Below are positions 23,145-31,851 of a stretch of 64,000 nucleotides of DNA, in pieces; the first letter of the stretch is position 1; every line of letters starts with the position of its first letter. The DNA lies in the NCBI GenBank assembly GCA_028683385.1, contig JAQUIJ010000006.1:1-64000 (forward strand). Reading direction: 5' to 3'. The notes under the pieces were generated by a model. It was given only the letters and a program-made list of their open reading frames with translations, ran no database searches and had not been told where the DNA came from. The DNA comes from Prolixibacteraceae bacterium. GTDB taxonomy: Bacteria; Bacteroidota; Bacteroidia; Bacteroidales; Prolixibacteraceae. Made by a program: the position numbers and the translations under genes.

Positions 23145-23732
23145 CTATAGTTCTTTGAAGAGAAAGACTTCTCCTTCAGCATTAACCTGTACAACAATTT
23201 TCTTTGTATCTTTTGATAGTTCAACAAAATAGTTATCGGCATCGCTAAACTGAGTATTATAGAAATACATATCCGAGTCATTTGCTTCATTGTCATCAAA
23301 GAAAACAACTGTTCCGATTTTATAATCTTTATATTTTGCTTTGATCTCTTTTTGAGACTTTATTGGCAGATCTGCAAATGTTTTAAGCATGGTTGTTCCA
23401 ACTAGTTTGGAATAGAAATCGTAATAGGCTTTCATTTCTTTTCCATCTTTGGTAAACACAGCCTCATCTAAATAAACAGCCCTTTTCCACTTTACATTCG
23501 GAACCTTGCCAAAATCGGCATAGAAGGCAGTTTTTGTCTGTTCAGATACTACATTACCCTCCAGCTTATGGAGCTCTTCCCTTTCCGTTTTTATAGCTTT
23601 TTTTTCAACTTTAATGTCCTTTTTCTCCGTCTTAATTTCCGTCTTAATTTCTTTTTTAACATCTTGAGCTGAAAGTTGTACAAATGCCAATGCGAACATG
23701 GCGGTCATCGATAAAACAGCTAACTTTTTCAT
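23145..23732 (-). CDS. Secreted PepSY-like (BLIP-like) protein with Lys/Glu coiled coil
   Basis: This 195-residue protein has a signal peptide (MKKLAVLSMTAMFALAFVQLSAQ), then a highly charged Lys/Glu helix (about 24-55), then a domain beginning FYADFGKVPNVKWKRAVY. The last resembles the PepSY-like/beta-lactamase-inhibitor-like proteins of Bacteroidota (FxxxFxxxxxVxWxxxxxxxxAxF pattern). Function is unknown; such proteins are often abundant and stress-related. A 15-bp palindrome lies about 67 bp upstream, and a dispersed hairpin lies beyond the stop. Confidence 0.65.
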   Translation of the reverse strand: MKKLAVLSMTAMFALAFVQLSAQDVKKEIKTEIKTEKKDIKVEKKAIKTEREELHKLEGNVVSEQTKTAFYADFGKVPNVKWKRAVYLDEAVFTKDGKEMKAYYDFYSKLVGTTMLKTFADLPIKSQKEIKAKYKDYKIGTVVFFDDNEANDSDMYFYNTQFSDADNYFVELSKDTKKIVVQVNAEGEVFLFKEL

Positions 23733-23798
23733 GGCTTAATTTTTAATGTTAGTACTAAATAAATTTTTGATATCTGACAATTTAAATCTATAATAGTT

Positions 23799-23813
23799 TA
23801 CTGACAGTCAGTA
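23799..23813. promoter_or_regulatory. TACTGAC-A-GTCAGTA palindrome
   Basis: A perfect 15-bp dyad in the 237-bp gap upstream of the PepSY-like gene. Its form resembles operators of TetR-family repressors, but no such regulator is encoded in the window. Confidence 0.35.
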
Positions 23814-23918
23814 TTTTAACAAAATTTAAACAGCGTAAACACAATTTAATACACGTGAAATAGAAAGGATAAAAACGATAGTTGTTTATGAAAGATTATT
23901 CAATGCTAGTATAAAAAA

Positions 23919-23950
23919 GTAAGGGCTTCACTTTGCAGCGAAACCCTTAC
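23919..23950 (-). repeat. Dispersed hairpin after trpS
   Basis: GTAAGGGCTTC...GAAACCCTTAC, 20 bp beyond the trpS stop. It belongs to the GTCAGGGCTTCACT hairpin family seen at 23049, 27457 and 54989 and probably acts as a transcript end. Confidence 0.6.
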
Positions 23951-23970
23951 CTCAATTTATATTTTTAAGA

Positions 23971-24972
23971 TTAGAACAGCCTCCTGAATCCAATCACATC
24001 TTTTACTTCGTTCAATGTTTTTTGTGCCGATTCGCGGGCACGTTCGGCTCCCATTCGGGCAACTTTACCCAAATAAGCGTCATCCTTCAGGATTTCCAGA
24101 ATGCGTTCTCGGATTGGCGAGGTAAAAGCAATTATGTCTTCCGCAAGCTGTTTTTTCAGGTCTCCGTAACGGATGCTGCAATCGTTGTAAGCCGCATCAA
24201 AATGGCTAACCACCTCAGGTGTTGAAACAATTTTCAGCAGGGTGAACAGGTTTTCTACGGCTTCAGCTTTTTTGCTGTTTGGCTCAAGCGGGCCAGCATC
24301 GGTTACTGCACGCATCACTTTTTTGCGGATGTCTTTCGGATCTTCAACCAGAAAGATGCCGTTTCCTTCCGATTTGCCCATTTTGCCGCTGCCATCCAGC
24401 CCCGGAACTTTAATCATGTCGCCGCCATCGAAGGTAAACGGCTGAGGCAATGGGAACAATTCGCAGTTGTACATGCGGTTGAAACGTCCGGCAAACTTGC
24501 GAGCCATTTCGAGGTTTTGCTCCTGATCTTTTCCGACCGGAACAAATTGTGCTTTATGAATAATGATGTCGGATGCCATTAAAACCGGGTAGGTAAGCAA
24601 TCCGGCATTCACGTTTTCTGGATTTTTACGGGCCTTTTCTTTAAACGAAGTGGTACGTTCCAACTCGCCCAGGTAAGCATTCATATTCAGGAAAGCGTAC
24701 AGTTCCGACACTTCAGGCACATCGCTCTGGATAAAAATGGTTGATTTTTCCGGATCGATTCCGCAAGCCAGGTATTCGGCCAACACCTGTTTTACGCCCG
24801 ACTGTAAATTTATCGGGGTCGGATGCGTGGTGAGCGAATGAATATCGGCGATGAAAAAATAGCAGTTGTAATCTTCCTGCATTTTCAAAAAGCTACGCAC
24901 AGCACCGAAATAATTTCCGAGGTGCAAATTTCCGGTTGGCCTAATGCCACTAACAACTATCTGTTTGGTCAT
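23971..24972 (-). CDS. trpS: Tryptophan--tRNA ligase
   Basis: This class I aminoacyl-tRNA synthetase has about 333 residues from the ATG at 24972. It charges tRNA-Trp with tryptophan in the cytoplasm. It starts MTKQIVVSGIRPTGNLHLGNYFGA, with the HIGH-type HLGN motif. It has the MASDIIIHKAQFVPVGKDQEQNLE substrate region, and the KMSKS-type loop reads KMGKSEGN. The length is normal. It is monocistronic between repeat-rich gaps. Confidence 0.95.
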   Translation of the reverse strand: MTKQIVVSGIRPTGNLHLGNYFGAVRSFLKMQEDYNCYFFIADIHSLTTHPTPINLQSGVKQVLAEYLACGIDPEKSTIFIQSDVPEVSELYAFLNMNAYLGELERTTSFKEKARKNPENVNAGLLTYPVLMASDIIIHKAQFVPVGKDQEQNLEMARKFAGRFNRMYNCELFPLPQPFTFDGGDMIKVPGLDGSGKMGKSEGNGIFLVEDPKDIRKKVMRAVTDAGPLEPNSKKAEAVENLFTLLKIVSTPEVVSHFDAAYNDCSIRYGDLKKQLAEDIIAFTSPIRERILEILKDDAYLGKVARMGAERARESAQKTLNEVKDVIGFRRLF

Positions 24973-25107
24973 GATTTTCAATTCAGTTCAATGGGCAGCA
25001 AAAATACACGAACTATTTTCAATTCACAAGAAATGTGGGAAAAGTTGCGGGTTTCACCCTTCGACAAACTCAGGGCAAGGGTTTTAAGTTCCAGGTTCAC
25101 AAAAAAT

Positions 25108-25191
25108 AACCACAGAGTTTCGCGGAGTTAACACAGAGTGACAGTGAGTTTTTTAGTTATATCTCTGTGTTAATCTGTGTTCTCTGTGGTT
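25108..25191. repeat. AACCACAGAG inverted repeat
   Basis: AACCACAGAG at 25108-25117 is repeated inverted as CTCTGTGGTT at 25182-25191, with further ACACAGA/TCTGTGT symmetry inside. Related sequences occur at 32783-32916 and 41896-41972. It occupies much of the 231-bp gap between trpS and the radical SAM gene. Confidence 0.65.
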
Positions 25192-25203
25192 AACATTGTA
25201 GTT

Positions 25204-27402
25204 TTACAGCATCAGCAACCCATTCTCCCGCAGTTCCTTTATTGCAGGGCTGTTCCAGAAGAGCACGAAATCTTCTCCGGTATGCTGTTCGAAGCTTTTT
25301 TCGAGTTCGCCAAAGGTGGTTTGTGCCGGATTGTAAACTGAAAGCGCTGGAATTTGCTCAAATAACCATTCGCCTTCAGTCTGTTTCAACTGAATCACCA
25401 AATCGTGCTTTTTATTGCTGAAGGTGAGCTCGGCCATCTCGAAACTGTGGTTTTTCTTCTTTTTGGTATAAGTCCGAATCGATGGAACGCCGCCCAGCCA
25501 AACGATTTTGGCATTGGGGCTGGCCGGTTCGTAGGCCTGTTCGTCAATGGATTCCTGAATGTATTTGGGTGCAACTGTTGTTCGTGGCACTTTAAAATCG
25601 AACCAGTCCTGAAGCGGGAAATCGAAGCAAATGCCGTGCATGTAGTTGAATAGCGATTTTTTCAATCCTTCGCTGAATCGTTCGTGATCGGTTCCGGTTG
25701 GATCGGTGTGAACCAGATCGTTGTTGGCGAAAGTTCCGGGTTTTTTGTTTTCAATTTTCACTTTAAATTGTGCTGGGTTCAGGCCAACCGGACTGTGGGC
25801 CGTCATGGCAAACTGGTGCCAGAAGCCGGATTGAATGACTCCGGCTTCGAACAACTGACGGACCACTTCCAGCGAATCGATGGTTTCCTGCGCGGTTTGC
25901 GTCGGAAAACCGTACATTAGATAGGCATGAACCATGATTCCGGCACGAGTGAAATTGTCGGTAACCTTCGCAACTTTCGCAACACTCACGCCTTTGTTAA
26001 TCATTCCCAGCAATCGGTCGGAAGCCACTTCCAATCCTCCGGAAACCGCGATACAGCCTGATTCTTTCAGGAGCAAACATAAATCGTACGTAAAACTTTT
26101 TTCGAAACGAATATTTGTCCACCAAACTACCGTGAGTTTGCGGCGAATGATTTCGAGAGCCAAAGCGCGCATCAAAGCTGGTGGCGCGGCTTCATCCACA
26201 AAATGAAACCCGATTTGCCCGTTTTGGCGAATCATTTCTTCAATGCGGTCGCACAAAAGCTGAACTGTATTGGGTTCGTAGCGGCGGATGTAGTCGAGCG
26301 AAGTGTCGCAAAAGGTGCAGCGACCCCAATAGCAGCCGTGCGCCAGTGTGAGTTTGTTCCAGCGGCCATCGCTCCAAAGGCGGTGCATCGGGTTCACAAT
26401 TTCGATCACCGAAAGGTACCTGTCCAATTGAAAATCGGAATAATCCGAAGTGCCGATTTCAAACTGAGAAAAGTCATTCTGTTTGGAGCCGTTCAGGTAA
26501 ACGACTTCTCCATTTTCAAGGGCAAAAGTCCGTTTCAAATCGGCTTTTTCGCGTTTCCCATCGAGGTGTTCAATCAGGTTGAGGATTGGCGCTTCACCAT
26601 CGTCAAGTAAAATATAATCGAAGTATTCGAAAACGCGTGGATCGCTCAGTGAGCGTAGTTCGGTATTTGGGAAACCGCCGCCCATTGCGATTTTCAGTTC
26701 AGAATAATGCGTTTTGAGATACTGGGCGCACTTAAAAGCGCTGTATAAATTTCCGGGGAAAGGAACAGAAAATGCCACCAGGGTTGGATTGGAAAGTTCG
26801 ATTTTCTCCTGAAGTAATTTCAGTAGAATGCGATCGATAAAACTTTCGGGCTTTTGCAGTTCGGCGTGCAATTCGTCGAAAGTTGCTGCTGATCTTCCCA
26901 AACGTTCAGCATAACGGCTAAATCCAAAATGCGGGTCGATGGCTTCCACAATCAAATCCGACAAATCTTCGAGGTAAAGTGTTGCCAGATGTTTGGCTTT
27001 GTCGCGGGTTCCCATCGTCCCGAAAGCCCATTCCAAATCTTCGGTTTGGGCAAAGCGCGAGGCTTCAGGCAAATAATTTCCTTCGCAAATTACATGAGCC
27101 AAAGTCACATTCTTTTCCTGCAAAAAAGCGATGACCTGATCAATGGTTTGAATGTAGCTTTCGCGCAGATTGAAAATGCGCTGACTGTTGGGCGAAAGTG
27201 GGGAGTCGGGAGCTCGAAGTCCGGAGAAAAGGGAAGTGAGTCCTTCAGATGAAAACAACTTCAGGATAACTTCAATTCCCAAATCACACTGAAACGAATC
27301 CATATTCTGCGTATTCAGAAACCCTTTCAGGTAGGCCGTTGCCGGATACGGCGTATTCAGTTGGGTAAACGGCGGTGTGATGAGAAGTACTTTTTGACTC
27401 AC
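25204..27402 (-). CDS. B12-binding-type radical SAM protein
   Basis: This 732-residue protein starts with GTG at 27402, because the conserved opening SQKVLLITPPFTQLNTPYP begins there. Residues about 1-300 hold an extended cobalamin-binding-like Rossmann region (VAFSVPFPGN, IAMGGGFPNTE, YILLDDGEAPI). The radical SAM core follows, with cluster ligands in GCYWGRCTFCDTS (C357, C362, C365). The spacing is CX4CX2C rather than the usual CX3CX2C. The fold continues with HFVDEAAPP and GLEVASDRLLGMINKGVS. The C-terminal part (about 560-732) is unassigned. It stands alone, so the substrate is unknown. Confidence 0.75.
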   Translation of the reverse strand: MSQKVLLITPPFTQLNTPYPATAYLKGFLNTQNMDSFQCDLGIEVILKLFSSEGLTSLFSGLRAPDSPLSPNSQRIFNLRESYIQTIDQVIAFLQEKNVTLAHVICEGNYLPEASRFAQTEDLEWAFGTMGTRDKAKHLATLYLEDLSDLIVEAIDPHFGFSRYAERLGRSAATFDELHAELQKPESFIDRILLKLLQEKIELSNPTLVAFSVPFPGNLYSAFKCAQYLKTHYSELKIAMGGGFPNTELRSLSDPRVFEYFDYILLDDGEAPILNLIEHLDGKREKADLKRTFALENGEVVYLNGSKQNDFSQFEIGTSDYSDFQLDRYLSVIEIVNPMHRLWSDGRWNKLTLAHGCYWGRCTFCDTSLDYIRRYEPNTVQLLCDRIEEMIRQNGQIGFHFVDEAAPPALMRALALEIIRRKLTVVWWTNIRFEKSFTYDLCLLLKESGCIAVSGGLEVASDRLLGMINKGVSVAKVAKVTDNFTRAGIMVHAYLMYGFPTQTAQETIDSLEVVRQLFEAGVIQSGFWHQFAMTAHSPVGLNPAQFKVKIENKKPGTFANNDLVHTDPTGTDHERFSEGLKKSLFNYMHGICFDFPLQDWFDFKVPRTTVAPKYIQESIDEQAYEPASPNAKIVWLGGVPSIRTYTKKKKNHSFEMAELTFSNKKHDLVIQLKQTEGEWLFEQIPALSVYNPAQTTFGELEKSFEQHTGEDFVLFWNSPAIKELRENGLLML

Positions 27403-27456
27403 AATTCAAATTTTGTTTCAGGTAAAAGTACAATAAAAGATGTAATCTGATTGAAT

Positions 27457-27489
27457 AGTCAGAGCTTCACTCAAAGAGAAGCCCTGACT
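27457..27489 (-). repeat. Dispersed hairpin after SDR-like gene
   Basis: AGTCAGAGCTTC...GAAGCCCTGACT, 8 bp beyond the stop of the gene at 27497-28135; same family as 23049, 23919 and 54989 and a likely terminator. Confidence 0.6.
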
Positions 27490-27496
27490 AAGTATT

Positions 27497-28135
27497 TTAC
27501 GCGTTTGCAATAAAGGGCGATTTCCTGAAATAAGTTTCGTTGGTAAGTTGAGCAACTAGAAAGTCTGCAATATTTCCTGCGCAGATCTTATTTCCAGGGC
27601 AATCTTCCAGATTTACGGCCAATTCGCCTGAAGTTTCTAAAAACTCAATGAAAGGAACCCGAACAAAAGTCCAATTTAGCTCACTTGCCGACAAAATAGA
27701 ATATGCTTTTTGCCTGTCGGCATGAATTTCAGGAAAGTTAGCTTTCATCCATTCGGTGGCCAGACTGGTTTCTTTTCCTTTTTTGTCGAACGGCGTATCG
27801 ATGTTTATCCCAGCCAGCGAAATAAAACGATTGATTCCCGATTTATTCATGGCTTCCAACACATTTGTTACAGACAGACTGGCTACAAGCGGCTCGCCTG
27901 GACGTTGTCCGACTGTACTGATTACAGCCTGACAACCTTGAACCAGATTACAGATATCTTCAGGATTGATGGCATCTCCTTTGATAATCTCGATTAACGA
28001 ACTTTTGATTTGGAATTCTTCAGGTTTCCGGAGAAGTAGTTTGATTTGGAATCCCCGAGCGATTAATTTATTTACCAGATATTTACCAGTTCGGCCACCG
28101 CCGCCAAGAACTGCAATTTTTATTTCTTGTTTCAT
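27497..28135 (-). CDS. NAD(P)-binding NmrA/SDR-like protein
   Basis: This 212-residue protein opens KIAVLGGGGRTGKYLVNKLIARG, an NAD(P)-binding Rossmann motif, and continues with DAINPEDICNLVQGCQAVISTVGQ and FISLAGINIDTPFDKKG. It is an atypical short-chain dehydrogenase of the NAD(P)H-binding (NmrA/YwnB-like) group. There is no catalytic YxxxK in the classical position, so it may bind cofactor as a sensor or reduce a small substrate. It is monocistronic. Confidence 0.75.
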   Translation of the reverse strand: MKQEIKIAVLGGGGRTGKYLVNKLIARGFQIKLLLRKPEEFQIKSSLIEIIKGDAINPEDICNLVQGCQAVISTVGQRPGEPLVASLSVTNVLEAMNKSGINRFISLAGINIDTPFDKKGKETSLATEWMKANFPEIHADRQKAYSILSASELNWTFVRVPFIEFLETSGELAVNLEDCPGNKICAGNIADFLVAQLTNETYFRKSPFIANA

Positions 28136-28396
28136 AATTCTTCTTTATAAATTTTTGACAATAATCGAACATTCGTTCCACTTTTTCGTGAAACAAAATC
28201 AGCAGAATGAATTTGGTCTGCTGCCTGAAATCAATATTTATAAAGAGAGTTTAATGGCGCAAAGCTACGATAAATATTTGCAGGAAGAACATTCTTAAAT
28301 GGTCGAGAAGAATTTGGAGAGAAGGAGGCAAGAAACAACATCTTCTAAAATCTCGGAACTTTCCTAACTTTACCGGAAATCATTAAAAATCGCCCC

Positions 28397-29032
28397 ATGA
28401 ACGATGCTCTTTCCTTCGGACTTTTATGTTTTACCTCCTTCTTTACGCTGATCAATCCATTGAGTACCATGCCGGTTTTTATGACCATGACTGCCGGTTT
28501 GAGCGAAAAAGAACGAACCCATACTGCACGGAAAGCATCCATCGTTGCCTTGATTACCATCATCATTTTTGCACTGTCGGGTCAATTGCTCTTCAAGTTT
28601 TTCGGCATTTCGGTTAACAGCTTTCGGGTAGTTGGCGGCGTCATCTTTTTTATCATGGGCATGGATATGCTTCAGGCACGGCTCGGGCAGGTGAAAATTA
28701 AAGATTCGGAAGTAAAAACTTATGTGAATGACATTTCGGTGACGCCGCTGGCCATCCCGATGATTTGCGGTCCCGGCGCGATTACCAACTCTATCGTTCT
28801 GATGGAAGATGCCTCGACCCTGACCCGAAAGATTGTTCTTTTTGGTATGATATTATTGGTCATGTTCATCACCTACCTCGTCTTTTACAGCTCGTCGCGC
28901 ATCCTGAAGTTACTCGGGCAAACCGGCATCAATGTAATGATGCGCCTGATGGGATTGATTGTCATGGTAATCGCCGTCGAGTTTTTTTTCAGCGGATTAA
29001 AACCCATTATTCTCGATATGATTAAAGGGTAA
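28397..29032 (+). CDS. MarC family integral membrane protein
   Basis: This 211-residue protein has six hydrophobic helices. It matches the MarC/NAAT family with FFTLINPLSTMPVFMTMTAG at the start and TPLAIPMICGPGAITNSIVL near residues 117-137. Despite the name, the family is not proved to act in multidrug resistance and may transport amino acids or other small molecules. The 260 bp upstream hold no gene that I can support. The cobalamin riboswitch follows 37 bp after its stop. Confidence 0.9.
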   Translation: MNDALSFGLLCFTSFFTLINPLSTMPVFMTMTAGLSEKERTHTARKASIVALITIIIFALSGQLLFKFFGISVNSFRVVGGVIFFIMGMDMLQARLGQVKIKDSEVKTYVNDISVTPLAIPMICGPGAITNSIVLMEDASTLTRKIVLFGMILLVMFITYLVFYSSSRILKLLGQTGINVMMRLMGLIVMVIAVEFFFSGLKPIILDMIKG

Positions 29033-29058
29033 CGCACCGATTCGTCCGGAATATTTTC

Positions 29059-29250
29059 TACTTTTGCAGCGATTTGGTTGACGATCTTCCTGTTTCGGAA
29101 GTGAGTCAAAAAAAGGGAATCCGGTGCAATACCGGAGCTGTACCCGCAGCTGTAAGCCTTTGTAAAAACTTTTTGTAATCCCTGCCACTGCCCCGAGCAC
29201 TCGGGGCGGGAAGGCCGCAAAAAGCGAGGTGAGCCAGAAGACCTGCCAAT
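29059..29250 (+). promoter_or_regulatory. Cobalamin riboswitch 1 with promoter
   Basis: A -7 box TACTTTTG (29059-29066) precedes a typical B12 riboswitch. It shows AATCCGGTGCAATACCGGAGC, the CCCGCAGCTGTAAGCC core, TGCCACTG...GGGAAGGC and the B12 box GAGCCAGAAGACCTGCC (29231-29247). A variable hairpin CCCCGAGCACTCGGGG sits at 29191-29206. It lies 97 bp before the Dph6-like gene and should reduce expression of the 29347-32781 operon when adenosylcobalamin is abundant. Confidence 0.95.
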
Positions 29251-29346
29251 TCGAAATCAATTTAAGTCGAATCTTCGGGAAAAAAGATCGGTGAGAGGGC
29301 AACTGCTGTTTCCATTTCATTTCTTCCGGAATAACATTTTTGTACA

Positions 29347-29994
29347 ATGCAATTATTTTCGTCGTGGAGTGGCGGCAAAGACTGTATGTTAGCGCTTTAC
29401 CGCATTCAGAAATCTAAAAATCATCAGGTTAAAGTTCTCCTGAACATGTGCGATGCCGATTCGGATTTTTCGCGTTCGCATGGAATTCATCAGGAGTTGG
29501 TAGTCCGGCAAGCTGAGGCGATGGGCATCGAACTGCTTCAACCGAAAACAGATCGGGCTGGTTATGAGCAGAATTTTAAAGCTGCCATCCTGAAACTGAA
29601 AGAACAGGGAATCACCGGCGGCGTGTTTGGTGATATTTACCTTTGGGAACATCGTCACTGGATTGAGCGGGTGTGCAACGAGTGTGGTATTGAAGCCATC
29701 TTCCCATTGTGGGACAATCCGGTTAACGAACTGGCTGCTGAAATTATCGACGAAGGTTTTAAAACCCTGACTGTTTCGGTGAATGCCAAACAACTGACCG
29801 AAGATTTTCTGGGGCAGGTGTACGATTCGGCATTCGTTGAAGAACTTTCGAAAATTGAAGGAGTTGATGTTTGTGCCGAGTTGGGCGAATTTCACACTTT
29901 TGTGTACGATGGGCCTAACTTTCATCATCCGGTTTCGTTTCAAAAAGGAGCCGTTAGTTTTCGCGACAACCATTGGTTTCTGGAGATAATCTAG
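29347..29994 (+). CDS. Dph6-like (DUF71) PP-loop ATPase
   Basis: This 215-residue protein opens with the PP-loop SSWSGGKDCMLALYRIQ and has the family EQGITGGVFGDIYLWEHRHW and TVSVNAKQLTEDFLG segments. DUF71/COG2102 proteins include eukaryotic and archaeal diphthine-ammonia ligase, which bacteria do not need. A bacterial branch has been tied to B12 salvage by comparative genomics. Here it is first gene under a cobalamin riboswitch and overlaps the reading region of btuF, which fits that view: an ATP-dependent amidation or amide-processing step on corrinoids is likely but unproved. Confidence 0.8.
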   Translation: MQLFSSWSGGKDCMLALYRIQKSKNHQVKVLLNMCDADSDFSRSHGIHQELVVRQAEAMGIELLQPKTDRAGYEQNFKAAILKLKEQGITGGVFGDIYLWEHRHWIERVCNECGIEAIFPLWDNPVNELAAEIIDEGFKTLTVSVNAKQLTEDFLGQVYDSAFVEELSKIEGVDVCAELGEFHTFVYDGPNFHHPVSFQKGAVSFRDNHWFLEII

Positions 29995-30002
29995 TTTCAA
30001 AT

Positions 30003-30815
30003 ATGAAAAAATCACATCTTATCCTGATTGTGCTGCTGGTTTGCCAGTTGGCGGTTTCGGCGCAGCAAGCCAAACGCATCGTTTCGCTGGTTCCGTGGGT
30101 AACCAAAAGCATTTACCTGATGGGCGAACAAGATAAACTGGTGGGCTGTACCAGCTATTGCCCGGTTGAGGCTTCCGACAATATTCCGGTAGTGGCCTCG
30201 GCCATGAGCGTTAACATCGAAAAAACACTAACATTGCGGCCTGACGTTGTGATCGCGTCGTCGTTAATCAAACCTGAAACCATCGACAATCTGAAAAAGC
30301 TCGGACTGAAAGTCGTTTACCTGCCTTATCCGAAATCGTTTGAAGAAATATGTTCCTATTTTATTCAGGTTGGTGAGCTGATTGGAAAACCTGAAAAAGC
30401 GCGCGAAATTGTGTCTCAGCAAAGGGCGCGGTTGGCTAAACTAATCTCAAAAGTTCCTGTCGGGAAAAGTCCAAAAGAGTTCTTCCAAATTGGAGCCAAA
30501 CCCTTATTTTGCGCGGTACCCAATACGTTTCAGGACGATTTTATTCGCTTTTCAGGAGGTAAAAATATCGCTTCGGGATTAAAAATGGGTGGCGTCACCC
30601 GCGAATTTGTGCTCACTCAAAATCCTGATGTTATTTTTATCGTGACGATGGGAATTGTGGCGGAGGAAGAAAAAGATACCTGGATGGGCTATTCGGTGCT
30701 TTCAGCCAGCAAGGAGAAGAAAATTTTTGTTCTCGATGCCGATAAAACCTGCAGCCCGACTCCTGTTTTGTTTCTGGATGCGCTGGAGGAAATCATCAAA
30801 CTGATTTATGAGTAA
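30003..30815 (+). CDS. btuF: Cobalamin ABC transporter substrate-binding protein
   Basis: This encodes about 270 residues from the ATG at 30003, which gives a signal peptide (MKKSHLILIVLLVCQLAVSA) and starts 8 bp after the previous stop. The mature protein is a class III periplasmic binding protein (RIVSLVPWVTKSIYLMG, then CPVEASDNIPVVASAMSVNIEKTLTLRPDVVI). It should capture corrinoid in the periplasm for the BtuCD-type transporter encoded at 42642-44488 in the second riboswitch operon. The split of BtuF from BtuCD is notable. Confidence 0.85.
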   Translation: MKKSHLILIVLLVCQLAVSAQQAKRIVSLVPWVTKSIYLMGEQDKLVGCTSYCPVEASDNIPVVASAMSVNIEKTLTLRPDVVIASSLIKPETIDNLKKLGLKVVYLPYPKSFEEICSYFIQVGELIGKPEKAREIVSQQRARLAKLISKVPVGKSPKEFFQIGAKPLFCAVPNTFQDDFIRFSGGKNIASGLKMGGVTREFVLTQNPDVIFIVTMGIVAEEEKDTWMGYSVLSASKEKKIFVLDADKTCSPTPVLFLDALEEIIKLIYE

Positions 30816-30829
30816 AAGTTTCTTGTCTC

Positions 30830-31846
30830 ATGATTAACGGACATGGCGACGACAGTCATTGCCTGAAAGTACCAATTAGGGCTGACTTCAGTTCAAACGT
30901 TTGGTTCGAAGGTCCTCCTCCTGAACTAATTTGTCATTTACAACAAAACCTGCATTTGATTGGGAATTACCCCGAACCTGATGCGGCTGGTTTTTGCCAG
31001 GGAATTGCAAATTTTCATGAGGTAAATTCGGAACAGGTGTTGGCTTTTAACGGCTCGGTCGAGGCATTTTATACGGTTGCCTTGGCTTTTCGGAAGGCAG
31101 TTTCGGCCATTCTTTATCCGGCTTTTTCGGAGTACGGGGATGCCTGTCGGTTGCATCGGCATGTTCCTTCATTTTTCAGGAGCGATGAAGCGAAACAAGC
31201 CCTAAATTCGGGAGCAAACCTGTTTTGGATTGGGAACCCGAACAATCCTGATGGACATATTTTCAGTTTTCGGGAAATTGAGCAATGGCTAAACAGATTT
31301 CCAAATACCATTTTTGTAATTGATGAGGCTTATGCCGCGTTTATTCTCGATTTTCAGTCGGTCATTCCGTTGACCCAAAAATATCCGAACCTGATTATCA
31401 TCCGTTCGCTCACGAAATGCTGTGCGATTCCGGGTTTGCGATTGGGGTATGTGGTCACTTCGGCGAAACTGTCAAAACGGCTTCGGAAGTTTCAGCAACC
31501 TTGGTCGGTAAATGCCTTGGCACAGGAAGCCGGCAAATTCCTGATGGAACATTTGAAAGTTCACTCTTTTGATGCTCAGTCGATTCAGCAATTGTCGATG
31601 AACCTTCAACAATCGATTGGTGAAATTTCCGGATTTAAAGTGATTCCTGCCCAAACTCCATATTTTCTGGTTGAGATGCAATCGGGAACGGCTGCTGAAC
31701 TGAAAGAATTCCTGGTTCAGAAACACGGCATCCTGATTCGTGATGCTTCAAATTTCAGGGGATTGAACGAACGCTATTTCAGGGTTTGTACGCGGAACAA
31801 CAGCGACAATCAGTTATTGATTGAAGGTTTGAAAAACTTTAAGTAA
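30830..31846 (+). CDS. cobD: CobD-type aminotransferase-fold decarboxylase
   Basis: This 338-residue PLP enzyme of fold type I resembles histidinol-phosphate aminotransferase and, by context, L-threonine-O-3-phosphate decarboxylase, which makes the aminopropanol-phosphate linker of cobalamin. It has an N-terminal INGHGDD, FWIGNPNNPDGH, FVIDEAYAAF and the PLP lysine in RSLTKCCAIPGLRLGY. It lies 14 bp after btuF and 5 bp before cbiB, whose product attaches that linker, which strongly supports the decarboxylase role. It is somewhat shorter than typical CobD. Confidence 0.8.
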   Translation: MINGHGDDSHCLKVPIRADFSSNVWFEGPPPELICHLQQNLHLIGNYPEPDAAGFCQGIANFHEVNSEQVLAFNGSVEAFYTVALAFRKAVSAILYPAFSEYGDACRLHRHVPSFFRSDEAKQALNSGANLFWIGNPNNPDGHIFSFREIEQWLNRFPNTIFVIDEAYAAFILDFQSVIPLTQKYPNLIIIRSLTKCCAIPGLRLGYVVTSAKLSKRLRKFQQPWSVNALAQEAGKFLMEHLKVHSFDAQSIQQLSMNLQQSIGEISGFKVIPAQTPYFLVEMQSGTAAELKEFLVQKHGILIRDASNFRGLNERYFRVCTRNNSDNQLLIEGLKNFK

Positions 31847-31851
31847 TTGAG

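Noticed and set aside
25000-25100. A possible small RNA in the trpS upstream gap
   Set aside because: The sequence consists of dispersed repeat fragments (TTCGACAAACTCAGGGCAAGGG) with no promoter or terminator.
27966-28298. A 110-residue plus-strand protein, and a 14-codon peptide MAQSYDKYLQEEHS at 28254
   Set aside because: The frame is largely antisense to the SDR-like gene; the short peptide has no support beyond an ATG and a stop.
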